Assembly: GCF_000422285.1 (NCBI RefSeq)
Contig: NZ_AULM01000001.1
Location: forward strand, 372,001-436,000
Length of the DNA stretch: 64,000 nt
Direction: 5' to 3'
Source: Desulfatiglans anilini DSM 4660
GTDB taxonomy: Bacteria > Desulfobacterota > DSM-4660 > Desulfatiglandales > Desulfatiglandaceae
Shown one piece after another: positions 63,426 through 64,000 of this stretch (positions are counted from its first letter, which is position 1; every line of letters begins with the position of its first letter). A program made the position numbers and the translations under genes. The notes under the pieces are model-generated. The model was not told the origin of the DNA and searched no databases. It worked only from the letters and a program-made list of their open reading frames with translations.

Positions 63426-64000
63426 CTATTTTTCAGTGGGCAGGCTCGGCAGGTTCATGGCCTCGGCGAGCTGCTTGGCGATATCGGTGTTGTCGTAGAA
63501 GCCGGCAAACCGTTCAGCTTCCCGGCCTTGGGCGAAGATCGGAACCGGCACGCCGGTGTGGGAGTACGAGGTCCACCCGATGCTGGCGCGCTCGTTCAGG
63601 ATATGGGTGATGGTGACGATGATCGGTTCGTAGCCGCCATAGAGATAGCGGTTTTCGTCGGCGCTGTTGTCGTTGGTCCCGCAAAGCGATTGATCATAGG
63701 CATCTTCCAGCTTTTCCTTCTGGTAGGCATTGAGGTCAGCCCAATCCAGACCGAAGAAGTCCTTCATCAAATCAAGCATGGCTGAATTGGAAGACAGGGT
63801 GTCAGGGTTGGAGGCACAATCAGGGCAGCAAGCAGAATAGGTGCCTTTGTGATCCGTCCACGGCTCGTCCTTGAAGTATTGGAAGCTGCTGGTCTGGTTG
63901 AGCAGCCGATCGTAATAGGCCTTGTAAGCCGTAGTGGCGTGGCCGACGGTCATCCCGCCCGTTTCATGGTCGCCGGTGACGACGATCAGGGTCTGAGCCG
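63426..64000 (-). CDS. Alkaline phosphatase, C-terminal part (truncated at the window end)
   Basis: About 190 residues are visible, running to the stop at 63426. The protein start lies beyond base 64000. The upstream edge reads TLIVVTGDHETGGMTVGH, a metal-binding motif (Asp-His and later His) of the alkaline phosphatase family. The remainder has a YSHTGVPVPIFAQGREAERF segment with the last metal-binding His. It releases phosphate from organic esters, usually in the periplasm, and fits the pst genes 20 kb away. A four-cysteine YSACCPDCASN loop is unusual and may form disulfides. Confidence 0.88.
   Translation of the reverse strand, partial: AQTLIVVTGDHETGGMTVGHATTAYKAYYDRLLNQTSSFQYFKDEPWTDHKGTYSACCPDCASNPDTLSSNSAMLDLMKDFFGLDWADLNAYQKEKLEDAYDQSLCGTNDNSADENRYLYGGYEPIIVTITHILNERASIGWTSYSHTGVPVPIFAQGREAERFAGFYDNTDIAKQLAEAMNLPSLPTEK

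Overview
The window is GC-rich, densely coding and bacterial. The gene content points to a deltaproteobacterium in the broad sense (Desulfobacterota, anaerobic aromatic or ketone degraders). Evidence for this is an acetone/acetophenone-carboxylase-like operon, the DapL (LL-diaminopimelate aminotransferase) variant of lysine synthesis, an outer-membrane D15-type protein, HslUV, a PHP-glycosyltransferase fusion and a short-type phosphatidylserine decarboxylase. The taxonomic call is inference; no rRNA gene is present.

Layout. (1) 1-11.4 kb, plus strand: a catabolic block with four carboxylase subunits in the order large-small(Zn)-large-large, like apcABCD. It is followed by a uroporphyrinogen-decarboxylase-like protein, a phenylacetate-CoA-ligase-family enzyme, a ComB-like phosphatase and an alpha-methylacyl-CoA-racemase-type protein. 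(2) 11.4-15.8 kb, minus strand: a D15/BamA-family barrel, mogA and an EF-G-like GTPase. (3) 16.3-34.3 kb, plus strand: xerC-hslV-hslU, then argB-argD-argF-argG-argH, a small lipoprotein, lysA-dapF-dapA-dapB-dapL, folK, a YHS-like protein, transaldolase, a lytic transglycosylase and pgsA. It ends with tRNA-Gly and tRNA-Cys under a clear promoter and followed by a terminator. (4) 34.9-39.0 kb, minus strand: the PHP-GT4 fusion, a phosphatidylserine decarboxylase and an AT-rich methyltransferase. (5) 39.7-45.9 kb, plus strand: the phosphate uptake set pstC-pstA-pstS-pstB-phoU and a small unknown gene with a Pho-box-like site upstream. (6) 46-61.4 kb: an accessory cluster of three P-type ATPases, a divergent S-adenosylmethionine synthetase translationally coupled to one of them, a DUF5132-like protein, an OlsF-like acyltransferase pair fusion, a DksA/TraR-like zinc-finger protein and two stand-alone HMA2-type proteins. 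Five proteins in this cluster share an N-terminal module with H-x(2,3)-P-G-R and no CxxC. (7) 62-64 kb, minus strand: a YibE/F-family membrane protein and the C-terminal part of an alkaline phosphatase.

Two things stand out. The first is the accessory ATPase/HMA2/MetK cluster. One ATPase lacks the usual M4 and M6 ion-site residues, another has TGR where the catalytic TGE should be, and the MetK has changed methionine-site residues. It looks like a co-adapted envelope or transport system with an unknown substrate. The second is a family of MITE-like interspersed repeats, about 130-240 bp, with 13-bp terminal inverted repeats and a central palindromic hairpin. Six copies and two short derivatives lie between genes, and a second, unrelated repeat has two copies.
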